DNA of 64,000 nt from Chryseobacterium indologenes (GCA_016025055.1 CP065590.1:682001-746000), one strand, 5' to 3'; counted from the first letter of the stretch, positions 28,357-38,756 are shown. The notes: generated by a model from the sequence alone, not told the origin. A program made the numbers and translations.

Positions 28357-29043
28357 TTATTTGAAATCAGCATCCGTAACTCCTGAATTGATTACAATTT
28401 TAGTAGTTTTAATATTCACTTTCTGTCCTGCACCTTCAGCCTCTATTTCAGCAGGGAACTGCAATCCGTCTACAGTCATATAGCTTTTCATCGTTACATT
28501 TCCTTCCCCTGCAATAGATTTGTATAAAAGCCCCGTTGAAGCGTCAAAGTAGAATTTTCCTTTATCTGAAGTAAGCACATTATAATCTTTCCCATCCAGT
28601 TTTTCTACAGTCACATTCTGAAAAGTGGCCGCCTCAAAAGCCAATGCATCTACAGGTCTTCCTTTTTTAAATTCAGCAATTTTATCAGCAGGAATATCAG
28701 TCTTTGTTCCCATCTGATCAAAATATCCTTTTTCACCGTCAAATAACTGAACCATCTGTTGTCCCATCAATGATTGTACGGATTTGAATTTATTACCTAA
28801 CTTTTTTGTTGTCATGGTAATTTCCATCCCCTGAGCGCTGATAACGTTGTCTGTAATAACAGATTTTACAGCATCTAATTTATCTTTTCCTCCTAAAACT
28901 TTAAAATAATTATCAATTACCTGTTTAGGTGTCAAGTTTGATTTTGCGGCCTCCGTTTTCACAGAAGCGGCATCTTTCTTCTGAGCTACAGCCGGAACAG
29001 AAAATAGTACGGCACAGAAAAATGGAATGATGATCTTTTTCAT
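28357..29043 (-). CDS. Exported LolA-like (outer-membrane lipoprotein-sorting fold) protein
   Basis: A 228-aa protein with signal peptide MKKIIIPFFCAVLFSVPAVA. The mature part has the Bacteroidetes pattern LTPKQVIDNYFKVLGGKDKL, then a run of beta strands (KGKFYFDASTGLLYKSIAGE, KSYMTVDGLQFPAEI) like the LolA/LolB half-barrel. This domain often accompanies M16 proteases in this phylum, and here the protease gene follows on the same strand. A lipid- or peptide-chaperone role is inference only. Confidence 0.75.
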   Translation of the reverse strand: MKKIIIPFFCAVLFSVPAVAQKKDAASVKTEAAKSNLTPKQVIDNYFKVLGGKDKLDAVKSVITDNVISAQGMEITMTTKKLGNKFKSVQSLMGQQMVQLFDGEKGYFDQMGTKTDIPADKIAEFKKGRPVDALAFEAATFQNVTVEKLDGKDYNVLTSDKGKFYFDASTGLLYKSIAGEGNVTMKSYMTVDGLQFPAEIEAEGAGQKVNIKTTKIVINSGVTDADFK

Positions 29044-29164
29044 ATTATATTAATAAGTTTAAAGGGTAAATATATGAATATTGACGGACATGTAAATAAC
29101 CGGTCATTAATAATTGACAAACGGGTCTTTAAGATCAGTTAGTTTCAGAAAAATGAAAATAAAA

Positions 29165-29188
29165 AAACCGCCAGCAAACTGACGGTTT
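29165..29188 (-). terminator. Terminator of tig
   Basis: AAACCGCCAG / CTGACGGTTT stem with one mismatch and loop CAAA, followed by T run on the minus strand. Confidence 0.7.
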
Positions 29189-29211
29189 CAAATATTTATA
29201 TCGGTGTATAA

Positions 29212-30546
29212 TTATTTTTTAAGTTCTTCTAAAAATTCGTCGTGAGAAATTTTAGTTTCTTTTTTGCTAGCTTTTTCAAGAATTACATCTTTTAATTTTG
29301 CCATAGCAACTTCAGAAGAGATTTGTCTTACCTGCTCCTGATCTTTCAGCATTTCAACAGCATATTTCTGGATTTCCTCATCACCTAAGTGGTGGATTCC
29401 GTAGATAGCCAATTGGTTTTTCACTAATTGCTCAGCTTGTGCCAATACATCAGCGTAGTCAAGGTTGATTTCGTTATCAGTCATCAATTTACCTTCAATG
29501 ATCTGGTATCTTAGCTGGCTTTTCTCTGCTTCAAGAATTTCTTTAGCCTGATCTTCAGACTGAACATTCTGGTTAGAGAATAGTAACCACTTTACAAGGA
29601 AAGTTTCCGGAAGTTTTACTTCTTCCTTCTCTGTTACTTGCTCTAATACTTTATTCACAAAGTGAACATCAGCATTTTGCTGGAAATATTCATCCAATTC
29701 AGTCTTTACTTTGTCTTTCAACTCGTCTTCAGACTTGATGTTTCCTTCTCCGTATACTTTGTCGAAAAGATCCTGGTTAAGTTCAGCCAAATCTAATGAA
29801 TAGAAGTCTTTTACTTTTACTTCTACTTCGTTGTGGTGTAGGTGCTCAACTTCTTCTTTGCTGAATCCTAATTCTTTAGCCAGTTCTTCGTCACCTCCAA
29901 GAGTTTCTTTCGTCACTTTTACAGATCCATCCATTTTTAACCCTTTTACTAATTTGAAAGCTTCTTTGTTTTCAGCTGTTATAGTAACATTTTTTGGGTG
30001 GTGGTGGTGCTCTCCTTCAGCATCTTCTTCTACAACCTGAGAAACTTCTAAAGCGATATAAGAATCTTTGGTGATTTTATCTTGAGGAACCTGCTCAGCG
30101 AAACGCTTTTGCATGTTTTCAATGCTCTTGCTGATTTCTTTTTCAGAAGCTTCTACTTTATAGTGAGGAGCTTCATATTTAGCTAAATCTATCGTGAATT
30201 CAGGCTCATATCCTACTTCGAAAGCAACTTCCAACTGATCAGCGTTGTAATCTAATTCGTTTACTGGCTGAGGAATTGGCTGACCAACTAATCTTAATTT
30301 GTTTTCATTAACATAGTTGTTCAAAGCATCAGAAACCTGTCTGTTGATTTCTTCAAATGCAATACCTGCTTCATATTGTTTTTTAACCATACTCAAAGGC
30401 ACTTTCCCTTTTCTGAACCCAGGAACTTGCGCATTTTTAGCATAATTAATCAATTGCTTTTCTACTTTTTCTTTGTAGTCAGATTTCTCCAATGTTACAG
30501 TAAGTAATGCACTTACATCATCATGGTTTTGTGCGGTAACCTTCAT
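29212..30546 (-). CDS. tig: Trigger factor, ribosome-bound chaperone
   Basis: A 444-aa protein. The N-terminal ribosome-binding domain includes PGFRKGKVPLSMVKKQY (the signature loop). The middle FKBP-like domain is diverged, with an EGEHHHHPKN histidine run at about 175-184. The C-terminal helical arms contain YQIIEGKLM and NEINLDYADVL. Length matches tig. It assists folding of nascent chains. Monocistronic, with a recognisable -7 element 22 bases upstream. Confidence 0.93.
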   Translation of the reverse strand: MKVTAQNHDDVSALLTVTLEKSDYKEKVEKQLINYAKNAQVPGFRKGKVPLSMVKKQYEAGIAFEEINRQVSDALNNYVNENKLRLVGQPIPQPVNELDYNADQLEVAFEVGYEPEFTIDLAKYEAPHYKVEASEKEISKSIENMQKRFAEQVPQDKITKDSYIALEVSQVVEEDAEGEHHHHPKNVTITAENKEAFKLVKGLKMDGSVKVTKETLGGDEELAKELGFSKEEVEHLHHNEVEVKVKDFYSLDLAELNQDLFDKVYGEGNIKSEDELKDKVKTELDEYFQQNADVHFVNKVLEQVTEKEEVKLPETFLVKWLLFSNQNVQSEDQAKEILEAEKSQLRYQIIEGKLMTDNEINLDYADVLAQAEQLVKNQLAIYGIHHLGDEEIQKYAVEMLKDQEQVRQISSEVAMAKLKDVILEKASKKETKISHDEFLEELKK

Positions 30547-30568
30547 TATTGATTAAAATTTTAGGTTG

Positions 30569-30576
30569 CAAAAATA
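30569..30576 (-). promoter_or_regulatory. Candidate -7 element of tig
   Basis: On the minus strand TATTTTTG (TAnnTTTG), 22 bases before the tig start. Confidence 0.5.
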
Positions 30577-30845
30577 TGAATTTTTTATGAAAATCACTCA
30601 TCTAAAGTCAACTTATAACGTCAAATATTGTTAAAAGAGAGATTATGTAATTTTCAACCATCTCTATAGCGGGAAAGATATGTAAACAAAGAGGGTTCAA
30701 AATGTCTGACTCTTCTCATCATAAATAAATTATATTACTGAAAACCAAATATTTAAATATCACTAAGCGTATTCCAAAACATCCACATTATTCCTGTAAA
30801 ACCTCTTTTGAGTTTCTATATTTTTTTATACCCAGCCATAAAAAA

Positions 30846-30867
30846 GCCACCGGAGTTTTCCGGTGGC
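30846..30867 (-). terminator. Terminator of the lipoprotein gene
   Basis: GCCACCGG / CCGGTGGC, an eight-bp G+C-rich stem with a six-base loop, followed by T run on the minus strand. Confidence 0.85.
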
Positions 30868-30890
30868 ACAAACAAGATTAATGATCCTAA

Positions 30891-31463
30891 TTAATTACTT
30901 AGGTTGTATTTTGCTTCAGCGTCTGTTTCTCCGCCTACTACGCTTCCCCATGCTGTTCCTGATTTGGCATCATTTACACTTTGCGGAGAATGGATAAGGG
31001 TTAATTTTAAGAATGGCGCTGTTCCGTCAACCGCTTTTACCACTGTCCACTTCGTTCTTAGCCCTACTCTTTTCCCGTCATTTCTTAAGTCACCTCCATC
31101 TGTTCTTTCTACAGTAATATTAGATTTTGGAAAATCAAAAATCAAAAAGTGCTCATTTTTAGCATCAATGATCTCCTGGGTAGCATCTTCATTTCCGTTT
31201 CTGAATTTGGCCTGAACAGTGTAGGATTTCCCGTCTTTAAGAGGGATAGTTGGCGTTCCTCCTGCTCCTATACTGTAATCATACGAAATTGTATTTGTAG
31301 TTCCGTCTTCTGTTACCAGAAGAACAATATTGGTAAGCTCTTCCTGCGGAAGATCATCTTCTTCTGCAGAACCGTTTCTCTGACAAGAGGTAACCACGGT
31401 AACCGTAATTAATAAAGCTGCTAATAATCTGAAGATATTTTTAGTATTGAATAGTTTGTTCAT
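30891..31463 (-). CDS. Lipoprotein partner of the TonB receptor
   Basis: A 190-aa protein. LLAALLITVTVVTSCQRNGS gives a lipoprotein signal with lipobox cysteine at about 27, followed by acidic residues (SAEEDDLPQEE), which in Bacteroidetes favour surface display. The mature part is beta-rich with no enzyme motif. It is 51 bases downstream of the TonB receptor and co-transcribed, so it probably helps capture the receptor's substrate. Comparable flavobacterial proteins are annotated as periplasmic-binding-fold proteins; I cannot confirm that. Confidence 0.8.
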   Translation of the reverse strand: MNKLFNTKNIFRLLAALLITVTVVTSCQRNGSAEEDDLPQEELTNIVLLVTEDGTTNTISYDYSIGAGGTPTIPLKDGKSYTVQAKFRNGNEDATQEIIDAKNEHFLIFDFPKSNITVERTDGGDLRNDGKRVGLRTKWTVVKAVDGTAPFLKLTLIHSPQSVNDAKSGTAWGSVVGGETDAEAKYNLSN

Positions 31464-31514
31464 TGTTAATGAATTTTAAAAATTGTAATTTTTTAACTTG
31501 TTGGTTTTGAATCT

Positions 31515-33899
31515 TTAGAATTTGTATCTAAAGTTTAAAATAAAATTTCTTCCGGGCTCATCTGCAAAGAATCTCAGACGGTTCAGATACTCCCTGTAAG
31601 AAGTATTGAAGAGATTGTTCACAATAAGACCTGCAGAAAGGTTTTTGCTGATGTTGATTCCGGTTTGGATATTCCATAATGAATAGCCGCCGGGCGGAGT
31701 ACTGAAATCGATTTCTTTATCCACCAATTCACCGTTGACGTAAAGTTCCAAGGGTGCATTTCTGACCGGGAATCGGGTTTGCTTTACAAACGTCTGATTT
31801 TCCACGGTGAAATAGAAGTTACTCCATTCCTGCTTTTTGAATTGGAGAGCATTGGAAAAATTAGGCGGCATCATTAAAATCAACGGTTCATGGTGCGTGT
31901 CGTCCTGCCCATACACATAGCTTCCTTTTCCTACATATGTAAGGTTATCTGTAAGCCTCCAGCTGACATCCAGATCTACCCCATACATTTTGGCATCAAT
32001 CTGTTGGTATACCCATTCCGGGAATACTCCCCTGATAGTCCCCTTGATACCAACCGGAATTTCATTAATGAAATTTTTGGTGATAAAGAAGTATGGGTTT
32101 ACAGAAATATTTAACCCTTTAAGCACATTGAATTTTGAATCTATATTCAGATTAAACTGATGTCCCTGTTCGTTTTTCAATCCCATGTATCCGGTTTCGA
32201 TAATTCCGGCCGAATGATGAAGCCCGTCTGAAAATAATTCCGCTACATTAGGAGATCTTCCTACTTTAGCATAATTAAATTTCAGATCAAAATTGGCATT
32301 TGGACGGTATTCCAAACCTGCATTGAAAGAAACATTGTTATAATTAAGCTGTGGCCGTGTCAGCACTCTGTTCTGATCTGTTTTCACATAAAACTGTGGA
32401 TACTGATCTGCATACAGTTTCACCCAGTCGCTCTTGTCATACCATTTGGTCACATCGTACCGGGTAAAATCATATCTTACCCCAGCTTCAAAATTAAATT
32501 CCGGCGAAATTTTATATTTGAAAACCGAATAAGCGCCCGCAGAATATTTATCATAATTCGGGATAAGGCGTCTTGCCTTTGTTGCCGGATCTGAATAGTT
32601 GTTTTGAAATACTGCATCAATTCCGGTTTCCAAAGACCATTTTTCCCTTTCCAGTAAATCATTAATATTAAACTGGTGCGTCATCAGCTCCAGATCCAGA
32701 GACGGAGTATCCTTAAGATCTCCCCTTCGGATGTCATATTCCTGTCTGTGGTTGTACTGATAACTGTAGGTAGCAGACAGTTTTCCGATATTTTCAAACC
32801 TTTTGAAAGCGGAAATTTTGGCAATATGATGCTCAATAACCTGTCTCGGGTTATCAATATCATAACTGAATTTACCTGAATAAATGGGTGGATTGGCATT
32901 CATTGCCCGGTCATAATCCTCGGAAGTAGAAACGTGAGAGTCTCTTAAAATCCCGATAGTCTGATTAGTCAGGTAATAATCAAAGGAAATTCCTCTTTCG
33001 TAGGTATTATTCTGTACCGTAAAATTGAAAGAAGAAAAATCCATTCCTGTATTTTTTAAGGTTGTAGTCGGGAGCGCTCTGATCACCAAGCTTTTTAATG
33101 CTTCCTCCTGACTTTACGGCCCATCCGTTTTTCCATACTTTGGCAACGTCTACATCGAGCCCGAGACCTCTTCCGTTGGAAATTCCCGTAAGCCCTACTG
33201 AACCTTTGATGGTATCCTTTTTAGGAAAGATTTCAGGTTCCATAACGATCACTCCTCCAATGGCATCACTACCATATTTCAGAGCAGATGCCCCTTTGAT
33301 AACATCGATATGCTGAAAGTTATTAATATCAACATTCGGAGCATGTTCTACCCCCCATTCCTGTTCTGCAAGACGTACTCCATTGTTCAAAATGCTGATA
33401 CGGCTACCATACAGGCCATGAATGACCGGTTTTGAAATATTATTTCCGGTTTTCAGGGCTGTCACTCCCGAAATTTTAGAAAGGAAATTTCCCAGATTAT
33501 CTGTAGAGTTTTTCTCTATGTCAGATTTACTGAGTGTTTTAACCACAAGTGATCCGTTGTTTTTGTGATTTCCGTGTATGGTTACGGTTTCGATATCATT
33601 GCTGTGATGTTCAAGGGTAATTGCCAGATGAACATCCTGATCAACTCCTATATTTTCAGTATAATCATTGCAATCAGGATGTTGGGCAATGAGTGTATAC
33701 TTCCCTGCAGGAATTTTATCAAAGGAAAACTTTCCTTTTTTATCTGTTTTTGCTGTAAAGTTTCCGATTTTCACAACCGCATTTTCCAGCATGGTTTTAT
33801 CATGAAAATCATGAACGGTTCCCTGTACGGTATACGTTTTTGTGCACTTGTAAATACTGATCCGCAAAAGATCAGCAGCAGGCAATATATCAATTTCAT
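31515..33899 (-). CDS. TonB-dependent receptor, probably metal uptake (two frameshifts)
   Basis: The start is ATG 33899: MKLIYCLLLIFCGSVFTSAQ. The frame breaks at the T-run 33837-33841 (one more base restores SAQKTYTVQGTVHDF) and at the T-run 33052-33057 (one fewer restores YNLKNTGMDFSSF). The product is about 794 aa. After the signal peptide comes a carboxypeptidase-regulatory-like domain (VVKIGNFTAKTDKKGKFSFD), a plug (GLYGSRISILNNGVRLAEQE) and a beta barrel ending in aromatic YKF. Histidine-bearing loops (WGVEHAPN, DDTHHEP, LHHSAG) recall zinc receptors of the ZnuD type; this substrate guess is inference. Confidence 0.86.
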
Positions 33900-34145
33900 T
33901 GTAAATAGATTGATTGCATACCCTTCAACAGGGTATATTTTTCGTTAAAATTTATTGAATGGGTACAGAGGTTCTGAATTTTTAAGACCAAGAATTAAAG
34001 CCAGGAAATTCCAGATCAGTGATTGGTTATTTTAACATTACATGACCAATCGTGCGCTACCTTTTTTCCAAAGGAATTAAACATTGAAAATAAAAAAACT
34101 GAACTTAAAAGTATAAAAACTTTAAACCCTTTGAGAATCTATCGA

Positions 34146-34502
34146 TTAAGAAATTGCGGGAGGTCCCCGAAGTTGGAAAGTGAATTTGGTCTGAGACCAG
34201 ATTTTCTCCTGAATCGTGATGATTTGCTTTACTTCCTGGGTATAATGCTCAAGAGTTAAGCTGAAATCTTCAGGAGCGAGGGTGTGTCCGGTTACCAAAA
34301 AGTGGCAGGCCAGACAGTCGCCAGCTTTCTCTTTAGTAGCAGCTTTCGTCATTGTATTTTCTGTTTTTTTAAGATTGAAGGCCTTAAAATAGTCTACAGA
34401 ATCGTGATGGTGAAAGCTTTGAGAAAGCAGCGCGAGGAAGTACACTCCAAACAACAGCTTGGAGATAAAACTCTTTAGGTTTCTGCTTTCTTTAAAAATC
34501 AT
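34146..34502 (-). CDS. Small His/Cys-containing membrane-anchored protein
   Basis: A 118-aa protein with an N-terminal hydrophobic segment (FISKLLFGVYFLALLSQSF), then FHHHDSVDYF and DCLACHFLVTGH. The His run and CxxCH motif suggest metal binding, and the layout is like DUF2946-type proteins found beside metal transporters; CxxCH could also bind heme. It lies upstream of the TonB receptor on the same strand with about 245 bases between. Function unknown. Confidence 0.65.
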   Translation of the reverse strand: MIFKESRNLKSFISKLLFGVYFLALLSQSFHHHDSVDYFKAFNLKKTENTMTKAATKEKAGDCLACHFLVTGHTLAPEDFSLTLEHYTQEVKQIITIQEKIWSQTKFTFQLRGPPAIS

Positions 34503-34604
34503 GGTTCAAAATTATGAAAATAATTTAATTGTTTCCTTAAACTTTCATTAAATTACTTTATGATTATTGATAATATGTAGGAATGAAGAAGATTCCGTTA
34601 CAAA

Positions 34605-34638
34605 AAATGCTTCATAATTTTTAGTTTATGAAGCATTT
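34605..34638. terminator. Terminator after the ABC-F gene
   Basis: AAATGCTTCATAA / TTATGAAGCATTT, a 13-bp perfect stem, adjoining the ABC-F stop at 34649 on the minus strand. Confidence 0.8.
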
Positions 34639-34648
34639 ATATTGTCAT

Positions 34649-36580
34649 TTAATCAAGTTGAGTTCCCAGATATTCCCATTCCTGGAGGGCGTTATCCAGC
34701 TCTTCTTTGGCTTTGTTATATTTTTCCAAAGTTTCGTCCGAAGGGTTTTCCCTGGTGAAAGAAGCTTCCATTGCCTCTATATTGGTTTCCAGTTCGGAAA
34801 TTTTCTCTTCAACTTTTTTAATTTTATTCTGAATATTTTTTTGCTCTTTGCTCACAATAACGGATGCCTGACCAGCACTGACAGCAGGTTTTTCTTCTGC
34901 TTTCTTAGGTTCAGGTTTTACGTCTTCATTGTGAAGCTTGGCTTTCTCTGCCGAGATTTCCCTGATCGTCTCCTTTTGTCTGTATTCCAGATACTCATTG
35001 ATGTCTCCGAGGAATTCTTTCATTTTTCCGTCACGGAATTCGTAGATTTTATCACAAAGTCCCTGAAGGAATTCTCTGTCGTGAGAAATCACAATCAGCG
35101 TCCCTTCAAAATTCTGTAAAGCCAGCTTGATAATTTCTTTAGACTGAATATCAAGGTGGTTGGTAGGTTCGTCCATGATCAGGGTATTGAAAGGACGAAG
35201 CAATAGTTTACAAAGCGCAAGACGGTTTCTCTCTCCTCCGGAAAGTACTTTTGTTTTTTTAGAAACAGCATCTCCCTGGAATAAGAAAGATCCTAACAAA
35301 TCTCTTACTCTAGGTCTGGTTTCTTCTGTAGCAGCATCTTCTGCTTCTTCAAGAACTGTTTTATTAGGGGTCAGTACTTCCTCCTGGTTCTGGGCAAAGT
35401 ACCCGATGTTTACGTTATGTCCAAGATTCCAGCTTCCTGAATAATCTTTAATATCTCCGGCCAGAATTTTAGCCAGCGTTGTTTTTCCTTGTCCGTTCTG
35501 ACCTAGAAGGGCAATTCTGTCTCCTCTCTGAACAATGAAATCCACATCATCAAAGATTTGTTTTGAACCGTAGGCTTTACCTAAATTCTCCGCTTCAAAA
35601 ATTACTTTTCCGGGAACCATAGACTGTACGAAACGGATATTGAATTTGGAAACATCTTCATTATCGACTTCAATACGTTCTATTTTGTCCAGTTTCTTGA
35701 TCAGTGACTGAGCAAAAGATGCTTTTGTAGCGCTGGCACGGAACTTATTAATATTATCTTCCATTTGTTTGATCTCCGCATCCTGATTCTTTTTAGCCTG
35801 AATCAGTTTTTCACGGCGATCTTCTCTCATGACAAGATATTTTGTATAATTGGCTTTATAATCATCAACTTTTTTATTGTTGATATCAAACGTCCTGTTA
35901 CAAACGGCTGTCATAAACTGCTTATCGTGGCTTACGAGAACGATCGCACCCGGGTAATCTTTCAGGAAATTTTCCAGCCAGATGATAGACTCCATATCAA
36001 GGTGGTTGGTAGGCTCATCGAGAAGCATGATATCATTCTTTTGAAGAAGTAATTTTGCCAGCTCAATTCTCATTCTCCATCCTCCGGAAAATTCATCAGT
36101 AATTTTCTGAAAATCATCCGCTTTAAAACCTAAACCAAATAAGACCTTTTCCATATCGCCTTCAAGATTGTAGGCATCATGATTCATCAAAAGGTCATTC
36201 AGTTCGGTCATTTTATTAATTAAATCCGTATAGGAATCACTTTCGTAATCTGTCCTGGTGGCCATTTGGTGATTGACTTCTTCAAGCTCATTTTTCCAGG
36301 CATTGATTTGCTCAAAAGCCTGCATGGTTTCATTCCAGACGGTTCTTCCTTTCACAAAATCAAGATCCTGTTTCAGGAAACCAATGGTAACGCTTCCCTC
36401 TGTTATCACTTCTCCTTCGTAGAAATTAATTTCCCCGGAAAGCATTTTCAATAAAGTGGATTTTCCAGCTCCATTTTTACCTACAAGACCTACTTTATCA
36501 TCCTTTTTAATGGTGAAATTGACATTTTGAAACAAATAATTTCCAGAATGATGTAATCCTAAACTTTGAACAGAAAGCAT
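34649..36580 (-). CDS. ABC-F family ATPase
   Basis: A 643-aa cytoplasmic protein with two ABC domains and no membrane segments. Walker A sites are GKNGAGKST (about 37) and GQNGQGKTT (about 360); Walker B MLLDEPTNHLD and LIMDEPTNHLD; signature LSGGERNRLAL in the second half. A charged linker separates the domains, and the C-terminal 100 residues form a predicted coiled coil (Uup-like). Such proteins act on the ribosome, resolving stalls. Uup or YheS-type is the closest fit; it is not an obvious resistance protein. Confidence 0.92.
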   Translation of the reverse strand: MLSVQSLGLHHSGNYLFQNVNFTIKKDDKVGLVGKNGAGKSTLLKMLSGEINFYEGEVITEGSVTIGFLKQDLDFVKGRTVWNETMQAFEQINAWKNELEEVNHQMATRTDYESDSYTDLINKMTELNDLLMNHDAYNLEGDMEKVLFGLGFKADDFQKITDEFSGGWRMRIELAKLLLQKNDIMLLDEPTNHLDMESIIWLENFLKDYPGAIVLVSHDKQFMTAVCNRTFDINNKKVDDYKANYTKYLVMREDRREKLIQAKKNQDAEIKQMEDNINKFRASATKASFAQSLIKKLDKIERIEVDNEDVSKFNIRFVQSMVPGKVIFEAENLGKAYGSKQIFDDVDFIVQRGDRIALLGQNGQGKTTLAKILAGDIKDYSGSWNLGHNVNIGYFAQNQEEVLTPNKTVLEEAEDAATEETRPRVRDLLGSFLFQGDAVSKKTKVLSGGERNRLALCKLLLRPFNTLIMDEPTNHLDIQSKEIIKLALQNFEGTLIVISHDREFLQGLCDKIYEFRDGKMKEFLGDINEYLEYRQKETIREISAEKAKLHNEDVKPEPKKAEEKPAVSAGQASVIVSKEQKNIQNKIKKVEEKISELETNIEAMEASFTRENPSDETLEKYNKAKEELDNALQEWEYLGTQLD

Positions 36581-36663
36581 TTTAATTAATAATTAGTAAT
36601 GAATAATGAATTTTCGGCTGCAAAAATACGGAAAAAGAAATGAATAGGCCAGAAATAAAAAAA

Positions 36664-36683
36664 GCTGCCCGAAAATAGGCAGC
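36664..36683 (-). terminator. Terminator of the 37-39 kb operon
   Basis: GCTGCC / GGCAGC stem, eight-base loop, then a T run on the minus strand, 36 bases after the stop at 36719. Confidence 0.78.
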
Positions 36684-36718
36684 CGTTTGTTTATTGCTAA
36701 TGAATTTTTGTTAAGCGT

Positions 36719-36967
36719 TTATCCCTGGATAAGCGGAGGCGTTTTTTGGCCTGCTTCTACCATTGCAATCATTTCTACAAGGCTTTCTGCAGCCTCTTTG
36801 TACTTTACCTGTCTGATCCCGTGATGAGGTCCTATATCGTTTTGCAGTTCATTCAAAGTAGTTGCCTGAGCCATTGTAATCGGTTTGCTACCATTTTTAA
36901 TACTGATCTCATAGTTACAGGTATCTAAAAGTTTGTTTGCTTTTTTAAGCCATGCTGAAACTAACAT
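36719..36967 (-). CDS. Small protein of unknown function
   Basis: An 82-aa protein, MLVSAWLKKANKLLDTCNYE..., predicted helical at both ends with no signal peptide and no known motif. It is the last gene before the terminator at 36664 and follows the tail-fibre-like gene by 72 bases on the same strand. It could be an immunity or chaperone protein of the cluster, but nothing in the sequence shows it. Confidence 0.6.
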   Translation of the reverse strand: MLVSAWLKKANKLLDTCNYEISIKNGSKPITMAQATTLNELQNDIGPHHGIRQVKYKEAAESLVEMIAMVEAGQKTPPLIQG

Positions 36968-37039
36968 AATATTTTGTTTTTGGGATTAATAAATAATTGT
37001 ACACCAGATGTTTTGAGCTCAAAAATTCTACACTCATCA

Positions 37040-38065
37040 TTATGCCCACTTTATGGTATATAATTCTGCAATATTTTTGGGCCTCGTTTCAAGGCCATCG
37101 GCTTCAACATCTGTTCTTGAGCTGCTTTTTGTGTCGATAATACTCATCGGAGTGGGTCCGTTTCCGGGAGGAATCATCGCTGTTGTGGAAAATTTCAATC
37201 CATGATCATGCTTTTTAAAAATATCATTCTCAAAGGTACTGACATGGTCTCCTGTAATCGTTCCCGTTCCCGGAGCTTTTCTTTCTGTAGCATTCATATC
37301 TACTCCGGCCTGGTTATTCCAGGCACGGCTAAAGTATCCACGCATATCCAGCAACATTGAAAATCCGTTCGGTCCCTTTCCAAACCTATAGTTAAGAATT
37401 GAATTCAGCCTTGTATAGTTGGCATCCAATTCTATAGGTGCCATACATAGAGAAAACTCTCCTTCAGGCGCAAACTCGGTAGCAATGTATTGTCTTCGCT
37501 CACCGATGACTCCCTGAATGATACACGGGAGGTTCCTGAGTGCCACCCAACCTAAATTGGTGCAGCATTGGGAAATTCTTATTTCTGCATTGGGAACTTT
37601 TGAAGAAATGCCAAGAATAAGCTTTGTAGCTGACGGATTTATGGTATGCCGCAGGTTCAATTCATAGTCTCCGGTTTGAGATACGGTCACCGAGCTGGAA
37701 TCCATTCCGTCAGATAACTGCATTGTTACTTCCCCACTCACTTTTAAGCTTAAAACAATCTGAGCGGAAGCTGTCTTTCCCGGAAGCATCTGTTTCCATC
37801 TGGGAAATTCGTGCAAGGCCTGCTTAAAGGTCATTTCATCTGAAGTCTGACTTTTAAGAATAACCAACTGACCGGAATTTGAATCAAACGAAATCTTTCC
37901 GTTTGCTCCGTTATCATTGTATAACCAACCATCGGGAATGCCATAAATAAGCGCGCCGTTTTTTGATGTCTGATTACTGAAGTAACGGAAATCATCATTA
38001 TACACCAGATTATTTTGTCCTAATGCATACAGATAATCTTCGGTAGTAATATTTGTATTTTCCAT
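37040..38065 (-). CDS. Phage-tail-fibre/collar-like protein
   Basis: A 341-aa protein without signal peptide. Residues 1-210 are beta-rich and unrecognised. The last 80 residues carry the fibre-tip pattern: ATERKAPGTGTITGDHVSTF, a KKHDHGLKFS histidine motif, a glycine/proline loop (MIPPGNGPTP), and the ending ETRPKNIAELYTIKW. The ETRPxN...IK ending and the GD-x(9-12)-HxH motif are typical of tail collar/fibre proteins of phages and phage-derived particles. No capsid, tail-tube or baseplate gene is in the window. It is 6 bases downstream of the 213-aa gene. Confidence 0.72.
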   Translation of the reverse strand: MENTNITTEDYLYALGQNNLVYNDDFRYFSNQTSKNGALIYGIPDGWLYNDNGANGKISFDSNSGQLVILKSQTSDEMTFKQALHEFPRWKQMLPGKTASAQIVLSLKVSGEVTMQLSDGMDSSSVTVSQTGDYELNLRHTINPSATKLILGISSKVPNAEIRISQCCTNLGWVALRNLPCIIQGVIGERRQYIATEFAPEGEFSLCMAPIELDANYTRLNSILNYRFGKGPNGFSMLLDMRGYFSRAWNNQAGVDMNATERKAPGTGTITGDHVSTFENDIFKKHDHGLKFSTTAMIPPGNGPTPMSIIDTKSSSRTDVEADGLETRPKNIAELYTIKWA

Positions 38066-38071
38066 GACCTT

Positions 38072-38713
38072 TTATTTTTTTGTGGGAAGTTTTCCTATTC
38101 TGAATACATTGCTCAGTGAATCAAAATAAACATCCATATCCTCCTGAAAAATGACAGAAAGGTATTTGCTTATGGTGAAACCCCTATTCTGCATATTAGA
38201 GGGAACAAAAAGAGATGAGGCAATGGCCATATTGGAAAAAATACCACTAGCGGTAAAAAGCCAGAGCTCGTCACTGTAATCAAAATAATTAATAGTGTTG
38301 ACAGATGCTGTGTCTACGTTGCAAACTCCAAAGACACCGTTTATTTTCTGAGCAATACCAGGATACAAAACAGAAGTAGATGCATTTTCTATTCCTAACA
38401 AATCGGGAGGACAAATTCCGGGGGTACCATAAAAACCAATATTGGAGACGGTATATCTCTGCCCGTACTGAGCATCCGTGGAAACATTTTCTTTGTATGT
38501 TTCCATACTCTGGGGCTGATTTCTACTCGCCAGCGCTTTCCAGCAGTCTGAAAATGTACACGGATTATTATTAATAAATGGAGCAAATGCCAGACATATA
38601 TATCTGAGATCTGCAGCTCCGGGATAAGCCCTTATGATACCTACCATCTGATTGGTAGTATTCAGATAATTGACTCCGTTTTTATCAAAATATATGTTTA
38701 ATGTAGTATCCAT
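38072..38713 (-). CDS. Unrecognised protein of the accessory cluster
   Basis: A 213-aa protein starting MDTTLNIYFDKNGVNYLNTT, with scattered Cys residues and no signal peptide, membrane segment or motif I know. It sits between the 245-aa protein (43 bases) and the tail-fibre-like protein (6 bases), so translation with the latter is probably coupled. Composition is Asn/Thr/Ser-rich like many extracellular beta proteins, but that does not establish a function. Confidence 0.65.
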   Translation of the reverse strand: MDTTLNIYFDKNGVNYLNTTNQMVGIIRAYPGAADLRYICLAFAPFINNNPCTFSDCWKALASRNQPQSMETYKENVSTDAQYGQRYTVSNIGFYGTPGICPPDLLGIENASTSVLYPGIAQKINGVFGVCNVDTASVNTINYFDYSDELWLFTASGIFSNMAIASSLFVPSNMQNRGFTISKYLSVIFQEDMDVYFDSLSNVFRIGKLPTKK

Positions 38714-38756
38714 AATAAAATCCCGAAGGAAAAATATCCTTCGGGAATGTGTATTT

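Larger units (their letters stand above)
30547..30890. other. Intergenic region upstream of tig
   Basis: About 340 bases without a supportable gene. It holds the tig promoter at one end and the terminator of the lipoprotein gene at the other; in between I see nothing structured. Confidence 0.6.
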
